Below are positions 41,679 through 50,688 of a DNA stretch of 64,000 nt, one piece after another. Numbering within the stretch: position 1 is the stretch's first letter; each line of letters starts with the position of its first letter. The notes beneath the pieces were generated by a model, which searched no databases, was not told where the DNA came from, and worked only from the letters and a program-made list of their open reading frames with translations. The position numbers were made by a program, and so were the translations under genes. This DNA is from an uncultured Lachnospiraceae bacterium (lineage in GTDB: Bacteria; Bacillota; Clostridia; Lachnospirales; Lachnospiraceae), in contig CANQTL010000007.1 of the NCBI GenBank assembly GCA_947626775.1, positions 34,727-98,726 on the forward strand, read 5' to 3'.

Positions 41679-42452
41679 ATGATTCTGGATGAAATTGTAG
41701 CGGATAAAAAGAAACGCCTGGCGGAGCACAAGGCGCGTGTCGGCGAGGAGGAGATGAAGGAACTGGCGGTATCCTGCGGCAGGGAGAGCGTCAGCTTCTA
41801 CGGGGCTCTGGCGAAAGACGGGCTGTCCATTATCGGGGAGTTCAAGAAAGCGTCGCCCAGCCATGGCAGGATGAATAACAGGATTGAACTGACGGATCGG
41901 ATTGACCGGTACAACGCGTCGGTGGACGCGATCTCCTGTCTCACGGAGGAAGATCATTTCCTGGGGAATGTGGACTATTTCAAACAGATTCGGGAAATAT
42001 CCGGTCTTCCCATGATCCGCAAGGATTTTATCATAGATCCCTATCAAATTTTCGAGGCGAAGGTGATCGGAGCGGACTGCATCCTGCTGATCGCCTCGAT
42101 CCTGACGGACAGGGAACTGAAGCTGTTCTATGAACTGGCGTACGATCTGGGAATGGACGCTCTCGTGGAGGTACACGACGAGCAGGAGATGATGCGTGCG
42201 GTGGGACTCGACGCGGCGATCATCGGCGTCAACAACCGCAACCTGAAGGATTTCAGTATCGATCTGAACACAACGAAAAGACTGGCGCAGATGGCGCCGG
42301 ACGGGACGCTTCTCGTGTCTGAGAGCGGTGTGAGCGAGGATCGGGATGTGGCGTTTTTGAAAGATGTCGGTGTGGACGCGCTGCTGATCGGCACTGTTTT
42401 CATGGAATCGGAAGATCCGGAGGCGCTGGCGAGGAGATGGAAAGAGCTGTAG
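41679..42452 (+). CDS. trpC: Indole-3-glycerol phosphate synthase
   Basis: 257 residues from the ATG at 41679 with GGAATGGAG upstream; frames extending farther upstream run through the inverted repeats and are not believed. Signature ExKxxSP is E54-F-K56-K-A-S59-P60, with ISCLTEEDHFLGN, MIRKDFIIDPYQI, GVNNRNLKDF and LLVSESGVS as further family motifs. It closes the indole ring from carboxyphenylaminodeoxyribulose phosphate. Separated from trpG by 135 bases, unlike the other tight junctions of the operon. Confidence 0.94.
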   Translation: MILDEIVADKKKRLAEHKARVGEEEMKELAVSCGRESVSFYGALAKDGLSIIGEFKKASPSHGRMNNRIELTDRIDRYNASVDAISCLTEEDHFLGNVDYFKQIREISGLPMIRKDFIIDPYQIFEAKVIGADCILLIASILTDRELKLFYELAYDLGMDALVEVHDEQEMMRAVGLDAAIIGVNNRNLKDFSIDLNTTKRLAQMAPDGTLLVSESGVSEDRDVAFLKDVGVDALLIGTVFMESEDPEALARRWKEL

Positions 42453-42499
42453 GGGCCTGTGAGAGCAGCGGCTGCGAAAGGGAGACGGTCGGGAACAGT

Positions 42500-43165
42500 A
42501 TGGAACAGAAAAGAACAATGAGCGGCGACACAGGGATTAAGATATGCGGGATCACCTCTGCCGAGGAGGCGGCGTGGGTCGCCGAAGAACAGGTGGATTA
42601 CGCGGGCGTCGTGGTGTTTTACCAAAAGAGCCGCCGCAACAGGACGATAGAGGAGGCGGAGACAATTCTGCCCGTGCTGAAACAGGGACGCGCGCTGTCT
42701 GGCGGAGCGATCCTGACTGTGGCGGTGACGGTGTCGCCTGCGCCGGATCAGATCGCAGAGATCCAGGAGGCCGGTTTTGACCGGATTCAGGTGCACGGGG
42801 AACTGTCGAAGGCGGCGTTTGACGCCATCGATATACCGATGATCCGCGCTTTTAACGGCTTTGACCGCGAGCTGTACGAGAGGGTCTGCCATTGCGGGAA
42901 GGTGGAGGCATGTCTCTTTGACGCGGGTACGCCGGGGAGCGGACGCACTTTTGACTGGGAGTCTCTGAAACGGCTTCCGCGGGATAAAAAGCCGATTTTT
43001 CTGGCGGGAGGCCTCACGCCGGACAATGTAGCGCAGGCCATCCGTAAGGTGCGCCCCGACGTGGTGGACGTCTCCAGCGGGGTGGAGAAGGATACGAAGG
43101 ACGGCAAGGACAGGGAGAAGATCCGGGCGTTTGTGCGCGCGGTCAGAAATATAACAGAAGAATAG
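42500..43165 (+). CDS. trpF: Phosphoribosylanthranilate isomerase
   Basis: 221 residues from the ATG at 42500; ATGs at 42437 and 42518 are alternatives and none has a strong ribosome site. Family motifs: IKICGITSAEEA (catalytic Cys), DYAGVVVFYQKSRRN, FDRIQVHG, FLAGGLTPDNV and VDVSSGVE (phosphate-binding and catalytic Asp region). It makes the Amadori rearrangement that precedes TrpC. It is separate from TrpC rather than fused. Confidence 0.92.
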   Translation: MEQKRTMSGDTGIKICGITSAEEAAWVAEEQVDYAGVVVFYQKSRRNRTIEEAETILPVLKQGRALSGGAILTVAVTVSPAPDQIAEIQEAGFDRIQVHGELSKAAFDAIDIPMIRAFNGFDRELYERVCHCGKVEACLFDAGTPGSGRTFDWESLKRLPRDKKPIFLAGGLTPDNVAQAIRKVRPDVVDVSSGVEKDTKDGKDREKIRAFVRAVRNITEE

Positions 43166-43267
43166 CGTGCGGGATGCGCGCCGGACGGGTCAGCCGCAGG
43201 ACGCGGCCGGAAACCAGGGAATGAACACAGAACAGGAAACGGGGACGTTTCGGAACGGAGGAACAGG

Positions 43268-44452
43268 ATGAGCAGTAAATATTACGGAGAATTCGGCGGC
43301 CAGTACGTGGCGGAGACGCTGATGAACACGCTGGCCGAGTTGGAGAGAGCTTTCGAGGAGGCGATCGCCGACCCGAAGTTCTGGGAGGAGTATCACTATT
43401 ATCTGCGCGAATATGTGGGGCGAGAGACGCCGCTGTACTATGCGGGGCGGCTCTCCGCCAAGTATGGCACGAAGATCTACCTGAAACGCGAAGATCTGAA
43501 TCATACGGGCGCCCACAAGATCAACAACGTCATCGGACAGATCCTGCTGGCGAAGCGCATGGGTAAGACCAAAGTGATCGCGGAGACGGGCGCGGGACAG
43601 CACGGCGTGGCGACGGCCACGGGGGCGGCGCTCTTTGACATGCAGTGCAAGGTCTATATGGGCGAGGAGGATATCGAGAGGCAGCATCTGAACGTGATGC
43701 GTATGGAAATGCTGGGCGCGGAGGTAGTCAGCGTCCATTCCGGCAGCAACACCCTCAAGGACGCCACCAACGAGGCGATCCGCACCTGGGCGAAGGAGGC
43801 CGAGGACACGTTCTATGTCATTGGTTCCGCCGTGGGGCCGCATCCTTACCCTAAGATGGTCAAGGAGTTCCAAAAGTGCATCAGCGTGGAGGCGAAGCGC
43901 CAGTTTATGGAAAAAGAAGGGCGTCTGCCCGATGTGGTGATGGCCTGCGTCGGCGGCGGTTCGAACTCTATCGGCATGTTCGCGGACTTCATCGACGAAC
44001 CCTCTGTGGAGCTGATCGGCGTGGAGGCAGCGGGTATGGGAATCGAGACGGGCAAACACGCCTCCGCCATGGCGCTTGGCAGACCGGGAACGCTGCACGG
44101 GATGCGCTCCTATCTGCTGCAGGACGAGGACGGCAATGTGCAGATCGCGCACTCTATCTCGGCGGGGCTCGACTATCCGGGCGTAGGACCGGAGCACGCG
44201 TATCTGCGTGACAGCGGGAGAGCGCAGTACGTTTCGATCACGGACGACGAGGCGATGGAGGCGCTGGCAGAGTTATGTAAACTTGAAGGCATCATTCCGG
44301 CCATCGAGAGCGCTCATGCTCTGGCTTATGCTTTTAAGAAAGCAAAGACGATGACGCCGGATCAGGCGATTGTGCTGTGCCTGTCAGGACGCGGCGACAA
44401 GGATGTGCACACGATCGAGTCCTATTTCAGCGGAAAGGGTTATCTGAATTGA
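43268..44452 (+). CDS. trpB: Tryptophan synthase beta subunit
   Basis: 394 residues, GGAGGAACAGG ribosome site. Start [15 protein letters not shown] and the PLP lysine K84 in [10 protein letters not shown] are typical of TrpB1, with GAGQHGVA, the serine-binding region EDIERQHLN and the phosphate loop GGGSNSIG. It joins indole and serine to give tryptophan, working as an alpha2-beta2 complex with TrpA encoded next. About 100 bases of gene-free sequence precede it. Confidence 0.96.
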   Translation: MSSKYYGEFGGQYVAETLMNTLAELERAFEEAIADPKFWEEYHYYLREYVGRETPLYYAGRLSAKYGTKIYLKREDLNHTGAHKINNVIGQILLAKRMGKTKVIAETGAGQHGVATATGAALFDMQCKVYMGEEDIERQHLNVMRMEMLGAEVVSVHSGSNTLKDATNEAIRTWAKEAEDTFYVIGSAVGPHPYPKMVKEFQKCISVEAKRQFMEKEGRLPDVVMACVGGGSNSIGMFADFIDEPSVELIGVEAAGMGIETGKHASAMALGRPGTLHGMRSYLLQDEDGNVQIAHSISAGLDYPGVGPEHAYLRDSGRAQYVSITDDEAMEALAELCKLEGIIPAIESAHALAYAFKKAKTMTPDQAIVLCLSGRGDKDVHTIESYFSGKGYLN

Positions 44453-44470
44453 CAGAGCGGGAGGAATGAG

Positions 44471-45277
44471 ATGGAGATGGACATGAACAGAATCGAAGAG
44501 CGGTTACAACAGGTAAAGGAGCGCGGCGAGAAGGCGTTCATCACCTATACGACGGCGGGACTGCCGGATATGCAGGGCTGCGCCGGGCTGGTGAAGGCCC
44601 TGGGGGAGGCGCAGATCGACGTGGTGGAGCTGGGGATCCCTTTCTCAGACCCGGTGGCGGACGGACCGGTGATCCAGGCATCTTCCTACAAGGCGATTCA
44701 GCAGGGCGTCAATCTGCGGAAAGTGTTTGACATGGTGGCGGGCGTACGCGCGGACGGCTGCGAAGTGCCGCTCGTATTTATGATGTATTTCAATACGGTG
44801 ACTTATTACGGTATGGAGGCTTTTGTGGACAGATGCATCGAGGTCGGGGTGGACGGACTGATCATTCCCGATCTGCCCTACGAGGAGCAGAAGCAGCTGC
44901 AGGATGTGCTGGACAAAAAGGCGGGGGCGCCGATTCTGATCCAGCTTGTGACGCCCGTGTCCGGCGACCGCATCCCCATGATTCTGGAGCATGCGAGAGG
45001 GTTTGTTTACTGTGTCTCCTCCATGGGTGTGACGGGGCAGGCGGCGGATTTTCACAGAGATGTGCTCCGGTACCTGGAACAGGTGAAGAGCGTGTCGAAG
45101 ATTCCGGTGATGATGGGTTTCGGCATCCGTACCGCGGCGGACGTCATGCCGATGAAACATACGATCGACGGCTGTATCGTCGGTTCCCACTTCATCAATC
45201 TGATGGAAGAGAACGGCTACAGCACGGACGTCGCCAGGGAGTATGTAGAGACGTTTAAGAGAGAGATGAATGCATAG
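44471..45277 (+). CDS. trpA: Tryptophan synthase alpha subunit
   Basis: 268 residues, GGGAGGAATGAG ribosome site. The TIM-barrel catalytic pair E53 (VELGIPFSDP) and D64 (VADGPVIQ) is present, with IIPDLPYEEQ, YCVSSMGVTG and MMGFGIRTAADV. It cleaves indole-3-glycerol phosphate and passes indole to TrpB. Last gene of the operon, followed by a hairpin terminator. Confidence 0.95.
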   Translation: MEMDMNRIEERLQQVKERGEKAFITYTTAGLPDMQGCAGLVKALGEAQIDVVELGIPFSDPVADGPVIQASSYKAIQQGVNLRKVFDMVAGVRADGCEVPLVFMMYFNTVTYYGMEAFVDRCIEVGVDGLIIPDLPYEEQKQLQDVLDKKAGAPILIQLVTPVSGDRIPMILEHARGFVYCVSSMGVTGQAADFHRDVLRYLEQVKSVSKIPVMMGFGIRTAADVMPMKHTIDGCIVGSHFINLMEENGYSTDVAREYVETFKREMNA

Positions 45278-45320
45278 AGCCGGCCGTTTTGGCGGCAGCA
45301 GATATAAGACAGGGCACAAC

Positions 45321-45357
45321 AAAGCCGATGAACGCACAGATGTTCATCGGCTTTCGC
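45321..45357 (+). terminator. Hairpin terminator after trpA
   Basis: Perfect 13-bp stem AAAGCCGATGAAC/GTTCATCGGCTTT with an eight-base loop. The T run is short, but on the minus strand the reverse hairpin sits directly after the stop of the small gene at 45360, so it may serve both directions. Confidence 0.75.
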
Positions 45358-45359
45358 TG

Positions 45360-45575
45360 TCAACAATATTCGCGCATGTTGATGTGATTGTAAAAGGGCA
45401 GGGCGTCCTTCGTGTAACCGTTGGTATAGATGTTGATGTTTCGCTCCTGTTCCTTCTCACATGCCTCGTCCAGAACTTTGGAAAAGAATGTCTTCGCAAA
45501 GGTCTGGGACGGGTTCTGCTTGGACTGGCGTTTTTTGTCATTGGAAGATACCTTCCTGAGCGGGGTTATCGCCAA
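45360..45575 (-). CDS. Small conserved-looking protein, start uncertain
   Basis: From the TTG at 45575 it is 71 residues, including KTFFSKVLDEACEKEQERN and the end YTKDALPFYNHINMREYC. I believe I have seen this ending in small unnamed proteins of related Clostridia, but function is unknown. The frame stays open upstream, and a perfect AAGGAGGG (45624-45631, minus strand) lies nine bases before an in-frame ATT at 45614, which would give 84 residues (IYAAERNYKVEAVLAITP...). An AUU start is therefore possible. It converges on trpA and shares the hairpin at 45321-45357. Confidence 0.6.
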   Translation of the reverse strand: MAITPLRKVSSNDKKRQSKQNPSQTFAKTFFSKVLDEACEKEQERNINIYTNGYTKDALPFYNHINMREYC

Positions 45576-45614
45576 AACCGCTTCAACCTTATAGTTCCTC
45601 TCTGCTGCATAAAT

Positions 45615-45945
45615 TGCTGTGATCCCTCCTTGGATATTTTTACAGAACTCCTTGTTCTGTTAATAATATCGGCAGGATTTATGGTTTCTTAACCTTATTT
45701 TAGCAGATAATTGCGGAAAATAAAAGAGAAAAAACAGATAATTTAAAAAGAAAATACAAAAAAGTCTATCATATTTGTGATACACGAGAAAGAATTATGA
45801 AAATATTTACATTGTGGTCACAGACACTTTATGCTATACTGTAACTGGCGTAGTGGAAACTGAAAGAGGCTCTTTCGGCGTCTGTTCCGATACGCCGGCG
45901 CTATGGGTGAAAGGGTCTGTTTGTGTACGAAGAAGGGGAGAATAA
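45615..45945. promoter_or_regulatory. AT-rich intergenic region with promoter of the chemoreceptor gene
   Basis: The stretch is AT-rich between two divergent genes. On the plus strand TTGTGG (45812-45817), a 17-base spacer and TATACT (45835-45840) make a good sigma-A promoter ~105 bases before the chemoreceptor start. The minus-strand ribosome site AAGGAGGG for the small gene lies at 45624-45631. I see no RNA gene. Confidence 0.65.
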
Positions 45946-47673
45946 ATGAAACAAGAAAAGACGAGGGGTCTGGGGATCCGGGTCAAGATTGTGCTGCCGA
46001 CCAGTATTCTGATCGTCATACTCTGCGTGGTCATGGGAGTCAACTCCTACAGCAGGACGAAGGCGGGACTGGTCTCGATGGGCGTTGAGGAGGCGCGCAT
46101 GGCGGCGGTCATCTCCGCGAAGGTGATCGATACGGACGTGCTGGCGGCCATGACGCCGGCGTCGGAGGGCAGCGGGGAGTACATGGCGCTTGACGCCGCT
46201 ATGGACAGTATCAGAGAAGACTGCGGCATACAGTATCTGTATACGCTGTATGCGGACGGCGGCCGGGTATACTACGGCATTGACACCGACGATACCGCGA
46301 GCCACGCAGCGTTCGGGACGCCCTTTGAGGTATCCTACGAGGAACTGCAGGGCGTGTTCGGCGGCGAACCCTATGTGCAGGATTTCATCGACAGTACGGA
46401 GGACGGGGATCTGATCTCAGCCTATATGCCGCTTGCCGATAAAGACGGCAATGTCATCGGCATCGTGGGCTGCGACTATGACGCGTCCGGCGTCGTGGCG
46501 CATCTGAACACGATCCTGCGGCAGACGATCCTGATCACATTGATCTGTCTGGCGGTGGTTCTGGTTATCATTAATTATATCGTGGGACGAATCATCAGGA
46601 GCCTGCGCACTGTGGACGGCAAGATCTATGAGCTGGTGAACAGCGAGGGCGATCTGACACAGACGCTGGACGTGCGCACGGGCGATGAGATGGAGCAGAT
46701 CGCGGGCAATGTCAACGAGCTTCTGGGCTTCATAAGAAAGATTATGATGAACATTTCCGCAAACTCGGGACAGCTGAGCGCTTCTTCCCGCACGATGGCG
46801 CAGAATCTGACGGACGCGGAGGTGAGCATCTCCGATGTGTCGGCCACGATGGAGCAGATGAGCGCGGCGATGGAAGAGTCCAACGCGGCTCTGGAACAGG
46901 TCAACGATTCCGTCAGGCTGGCTTATGAGGCGATCGACAGGATCTATCAGCAGTCCGAGGAGGGAAGCCGTTCTTCGGATCAGATCATGCGGAATGCCTC
47001 GGAGGTGCACGACAAGGCTGTGGCAAGCAGACAGAGCGCTGCCGAACAGGCGGCGCAGATGGCGCAGACAGTGCAGGAGAAGATCGAGAAGTCCAGGGAA
47101 GTGGAACAGATCAGAGAACTCACGCGCAATATCATCAGCATTACGGAGGAGACAAATCTTCTGGCGCTGAATGCGAGTATCGAGGCGGCGAGAGCCGGGG
47201 AAGCGGGAAGGGGCTTCGCGGTCGTCGCGGATGAGATCGGCAAGCTGGCGGCCAACTCGGCGGGAGCCGCTACGGAGATCCGCAGAGTGACTGACGATGT
47301 GATCGCATCGGTGGATGAGCTGGCGGCGGAGTCGGAAGAGATGATCAGCTTCATGAACGAGACGGCCATGGACGGCTATGAGAAGCTGCTGGAGACGAGC
47401 GTGAACTATCAGAGCGACGTCGGCAGTATGAATGAGATGATGCAGAAGTTTGCATCGGAGAGCGGAGAGGTCCGCACGAGCATGGACACCATCAAGGATA
47501 TGGTGGAGGGCTTGAAGACGGCGATCGACGAGAGCACGCTCGGTATCACCAACGTGTCGGATATGACGATGGCCCTGACGGACAGCGTCCACGATATCGG
47601 GAGCGAGGCGAATTCCAATATGGATATCGCCGGACAGCTTAACAGCGAGGTTGGCAAGTTTAAGCTGGAATAA
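45946..47673 (+). CDS. Methyl-accepting chemotaxis protein
   Basis: 575 residues, AAGGGGAG ribosome site. Transmembrane helix at ~13-31, an extracytoplasmic Cache-like sensor of ~155 residues ([19 protein letters not shown], then [20 protein letters not shown]), a second helix at ~187-210, a HAMP linker and a long helical signalling domain with the tip [20 protein letters not shown] and [15 protein letters not shown]. It should bind a small extracellular ligand and signal through CheA/CheW. No che genes are adjacent. Confidence 0.9.
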   Translation: MKQEKTRGLGIRVKIVLPTSILIVILCVVMGVNSYSRTKAGLVSMGVEEARMAAVISAKVIDTDVLAAMTPASEGSGEYMALDAAMDSIREDCGIQYLYTLYADGGRVYYGIDTDDTASHAAFGTPFEVSYEELQGVFGGEPYVQDFIDSTEDGDLISAYMPLADKDGNVIGIVGCDYDASGVVAHLNTILRQTILITLICLAVVLVIINYIVGRIIRSLRTVDGKIYELVNSEGDLTQTLDVRTGDEMEQIAGNVNELLGFIRKIMMNISANSGQLSASSRTMAQNLTDAEVSISDVSATMEQMSAAMEESNAALEQVNDSVRLAYEAIDRIYQQSEEGSRSSDQIMRNASEVHDKAVASRQSAAEQAAQMAQTVQEKIEKSREVEQIRELTRNIISITEETNLLALNASIEAARAGEAGRGFAVVADEIGKLAANSAGAATEIRRVTDDVIASVDELAAESEEMISFMNETAMDGYEKLLETSVNYQSDVGSMNEMMQKFASESGEVRTSMDTIKDMVEGLKTAIDESTLGITNVSDMTMALTDSVHDIGSEANSNMDIAGQLNSEVGKFKLE

Positions 47674-47712
47674 CAGCGGATGGCAGTGAGTAGACAGAGG
47701 ATAGCGAGTCGT

Positions 47713-48366
47713 ATGAGATATAAGAAGATTAATGATGCAACGGTACAGTGCTTTATCACAGAGGAAGATATGCTGGAGTACGGGCTGACGCTGTCGGATA
47801 TCTTTGAGAGAAACGAGAAGGGCGAGGGATTCCTGCGGGATATCATCGAGAGGGCCCACGACGAGGTCGGTTATATGATTAACGGTGAAAATATCGCCAT
47901 GCAGATCACGCCCGTTCAGAACCAGGGGCTTGTCGTCACCTTTACCAACGAGAGCCCCGTCGGATTCCGGGATATTCTGCAGCATTTAAAGAATGTGCTG
48001 CAGGGCGTCAGCGCGGAGCTGATCCGGCAGAATGAATCCATGCAGCAGCTGGCTGCGCAGGAATTTGACGAGAATCGGCGCATGTTCGTTTTTATGACGC
48101 TGCATCAGGCGATGCAGTACGCGGCTTCCGTCCCGGCGAATCTGTCCGTGAGGAGCCATCTCTACAAGGCGGATGAGGCTTACTTCCTTGTGGTCGAGCG
48201 GAACCGGCTGTCCTATAAGGCGTTCAACAAGATCAGCGCGCAGGCGGTAGAGTTCGGCAATCTCATCGCTGTGTCCGAGGAGAGGATGCAGTATCTGAAA
48301 GAGCACGGCGACTGCCTGATCGAGGACAGGGCCGTGAGCAGACTGCGCAGGATCTATCTGGCGTAG
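47713..48366 (+). CDS. mecA: Adaptor protein MecA
   Basis: 217 residues from the ATG at 47713 (in-frame ATG 47680 lacks a good site). MRYKKINDATVQCFITEEDM and LTLSDIFERNEKGEGFLRDI match the N-terminal substrate-binding domain of MecA, and the C-terminal half (MFVFMTLHQAMQYA, LYKADEAYFLVVER) matches the ClpC-binding domain. MecA delivers substrates such as ComK or stress regulators to ClpC-ClpP in Bacillus relatives. It converges with the metallopeptidase gene, eight bases away. Confidence 0.85.
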   Translation: MRYKKINDATVQCFITEEDMLEYGLTLSDIFERNEKGEGFLRDIIERAHDEVGYMINGENIAMQITPVQNQGLVVTFTNESPVGFRDILQHLKNVLQGVSAELIRQNESMQQLAAQEFDENRRMFVFMTLHQAMQYAASVPANLSVRSHLYKADEAYFLVVERNRLSYKAFNKISAQAVEFGNLIAVSEERMQYLKEHGDCLIEDRAVSRLRRIYLA

Positions 48367-48374
48367 AGCAGGCG

Positions 48375-48983
48375 CTACAGCACCAGCTCGTGACCGTGTT
48401 CCTTGAGCCAGCTGCGCGCGGCGCGGTAGTCCGGGTACACGGACTCCACTTTGGCCCAGAAAGCGGCGGAATGGTCCATATAGGTCAGATGGCACAGCTC
48501 ATGGACGACCACGTAGTCGAGGATGGCGGGCGGCGCCAGCATAAGCCTCCAGTTGAAGGAGAGCGTGCCGCGCCCGCTGCAGCTTCCCCAGCGAGTCTTC
48601 TGATCCCGGACGGCGATGCGCTCATAGGAGCCGCCGGTCGCCTGTATGTAGTGTTCCACCCGCTTGGGGAAATATTCTTTGGCGGCGGCGATATAGCGCC
48701 GCGTGAGGGCAGCGCGCTGCGCGTCGGTCAGATCTGAGACAGGACGCTCAGCGCGCCTTTTCTGCGCTTCCAGATATTTTTTGATGATCCAGAGCCGCTT
48801 TTCGACGAGAAAGCGGCTTATTTCCTGTTCGGAAGCGCGAAGCGGCACCCGCACGGTGATCGCCCCGTCCCCGTCGATGCTGACAGAGCTGCTGCGCCGG
48901 TCGCTGCGGATCAGTGTGTAGGGCAGTTCGTAAAGTCTGCTCTGGTATTGGATGCGGAAAGTGTTTTGCGAAAGATTGTCCAT
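48375..48983 (-). CDS. YgjP/SprT-like zinc metallopeptidase
   Basis: 202 residues on the minus strand. The gluzincin motif HELCHLTYMDHS supplies the two zinc histidines, the catalytic Glu and a third ligand, and KTRWGSCSGRGTLSFNWRL before it is the conserved YgjP-family (DUF45) stretch. A start like FRIQYQSRLYELPYTLIRSDRR is usual. These proteins are thought to be cytosolic metal-dependent proteases, but substrates are not known. The gene faces mecA. Confidence 0.85.
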   Translation of the reverse strand: MDNLSQNTFRIQYQSRLYELPYTLIRSDRRSSSVSIDGDGAITVRVPLRASEQEISRFLVEKRLWIIKKYLEAQKRRAERPVSDLTDAQRAALTRRYIAAAKEYFPKRVEHYIQATGGSYERIAVRDQKTRWGSCSGRGTLSFNWRLMLAPPAILDYVVVHELCHLTYMDHSAAFWAKVESVYPDYRAARSWLKEHGHELVL

Positions 48984-49040
48984 GGAACTTATTATACATC
49001 ATTTTGGAACAAAGCGATAGGGTCCGCTCCAAGGTTAAAC

Positions 49041-49070
49041 TGGACAAGAGCGGGCCGGATGTGCTAGTAT
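49041..49070 (+). promoter_or_regulatory. Candidate promoter of the TPR membrane-protein gene
   Basis: TGGACA, 18-base spacer, TAGTAT, ~65 bases before the start at 49135. Confidence 0.5.
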
Positions 49071-49134
49071 GTTGAATGTATGGGGATACAGGAAACGTCT
49101 GTATGCAGGAAGATATGATATCGGGAGAAATCAT

Positions 49135-50664
49135 ATGAGTCAGAAGGAGAACGGTACGGCAAAAAAGCAGCCCAGACCGGCGATGACGGTGGTTGACGGA
49201 GGAAAAAAGTCTAAGAAGAAGCATGCGAAACCGGCGGGCCAAAAAAGCAGGAGCACAGGAAAAGCAAAGCCCGTGAAGAAAAAGCCGGCGGACGGCAGAT
49301 CGAAAAACGTAAAAAATACGGAGCGGGAAAATGCCGGAGAGCGCATGGAAAAGCGCGATGCGGAGCGCGCCAGAAGGCGGGAAGAACGCAGGCGCAAGGT
49401 GAGAAGGCAGAAAATTATGATAGCCGTTTTGTCCGGCGTGATCGCAGCCGCGGCGATCGTGCTCATCTTCTGTCTGACGCCGTCTCTCAGGGTGTCGCGC
49501 AGTCTGGCGAAGGGCGACAGATATGCTGCGAAAGAGGAGTATGACAGCGCCGAGAAGGCCTACGGGAAAGCGCTGGAGACAGACCCGCTGTCGGTGCGGG
49601 CCTACCGGGGTATGGCGGACAGCTATCTGGCCCAGGGCAGGGTGGAGGAGACGGAACAGATCCTTTACGAAGGCTGGGAGCAGACGCAGGATGAAGGACT
49701 TCTGCACTATTACTGCGTGGAGGTCTACAACGATGCGGTAGGAGAGATCAACGCCGGGAACTGTACGCTGGCCACGGCGGACAAGTGTATACAGGTGCTG
49801 GAGCTGGAGCCGGACAACGGGGACGCGCTGGAGACGCTGGGGACGCACTGTTATGAGAAGATTTTCGGCGTGACGGAAGAGGACGGCACATGCGATCTGT
49901 TTTTCGACGAGGATGAGGCGCAGGATACATGCGCTTATGCCGCGTATGAGGCGTTGGTCAGGAGGCTGGCCGATCTGTATCGGGATAACAGGACGGATGG
50001 TTTCCGGGACGTCCTGGTAAAATATGCGCTGATCGAAACGCCTTACGTCCGTATCAGCATGCCCCATGTGGAGCAGTATGAGGCGCTTCTGGAGGACGTA
50101 AACGGCGAGCTGAACGATGCGGATATTGCGGAGACGCTGAACTGTCTGGCGCGGGCGGAAGAGATCCGCGAATATTTCGCGCAGGCTTTCACGGAATTTG
50201 AGTCGGGTAATTACGCGTATGCGAGAGAGCTGGTGTCCAGCGGCTCCTATCAGAAAATCAGGGACGAATTTATCAATGAGCGCTCCGGCTACTGGGAGGG
50301 GAGCGTCTACATCCCCGTCAACAGGGAACTGCTCACCCTGCACAGAGAGGACGGCAAGGTCACGTTCCTGTTCCCGGGACATGAGGATTTCGAGAATCAA
50401 TACGGTATTATCACCGTGTGGGGGACGAAGCAGGAAGACGACGGCATACAGCGAAGCGCCGTCTCCTACGTGCCGGTCGCCGAGGACGGGACGTCCGACA
50501 CCGAGTATACGATGCAGTACCTGTACAGCAATGTGAAGATCGACGGCAAGTATGTGCCGCAGATGAATTTCCGGTTCGACACGAAGGTCACCACAGACGA
50601 AGGGATCACGACCAACGCCATTGGCGACTGGGGCGGCGAGCACGAGTGGGAGATCGATTATTAA
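49135..50664 (+). CDS. Single-pass membrane protein with TPR-like repeats, function unknown
   Basis: 509 residues from the ATG at 49135 (GGGAG upstream; an earlier ATG at 49069 overlaps the promoter). A ~90-residue very basic Lys/Arg-rich cytosolic tail precedes a single transmembrane helix at ~93-113 (IMIAVLSGVIAAAAIVLIFC). The extracellular part begins with TPR-like helices (AKEEYDSAEKAYGKALETDP, LSVRAYRGMADSYLAQGRVE) and ends in a beta-rich domain. The basic tail could bind nucleic acid or membrane lipid, which is speculation. It is followed by gpmI at 24 bases. Confidence 0.6.
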   Translation: MSQKENGTAKKQPRPAMTVVDGGKKSKKKHAKPAGQKSRSTGKAKPVKKKPADGRSKNVKNTERENAGERMEKRDAERARRREERRRKVRRQKIMIAVLSGVIAAAAIVLIFCLTPSLRVSRSLAKGDRYAAKEEYDSAEKAYGKALETDPLSVRAYRGMADSYLAQGRVEETEQILYEGWEQTQDEGLLHYYCVEVYNDAVGEINAGNCTLATADKCIQVLELEPDNGDALETLGTHCYEKIFGVTEEDGTCDLFFDEDEAQDTCAYAAYEALVRRLADLYRDNRTDGFRDVLVKYALIETPYVRISMPHVEQYEALLEDVNGELNDADIAETLNCLARAEEIREYFAQAFTEFESGNYAYARELVSSGSYQKIRDEFINERSGYWEGSVYIPVNRELLTLHREDGKVTFLFPGHEDFENQYGIITVWGTKQEDDGIQRSAVSYVPVAEDGTSDTEYTMQYLYSNVKIDGKYVPQMNFRFDTKVTTDEGITTNAIGDWGGEHEWEIDY

Positions 50665-50688
50665 GAAAAAGAGGAGGCTAAGAGCAAG

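Noticed and set aside
48748..50643. 631-codon open frame on the minus strand
   Set aside because: It lies opposite the TPR membrane-protein gene and the start of the metallopeptidase. Its translation is Arg/His/Leu-rich without motifs, a usual antisense shadow of GC-rich genes.
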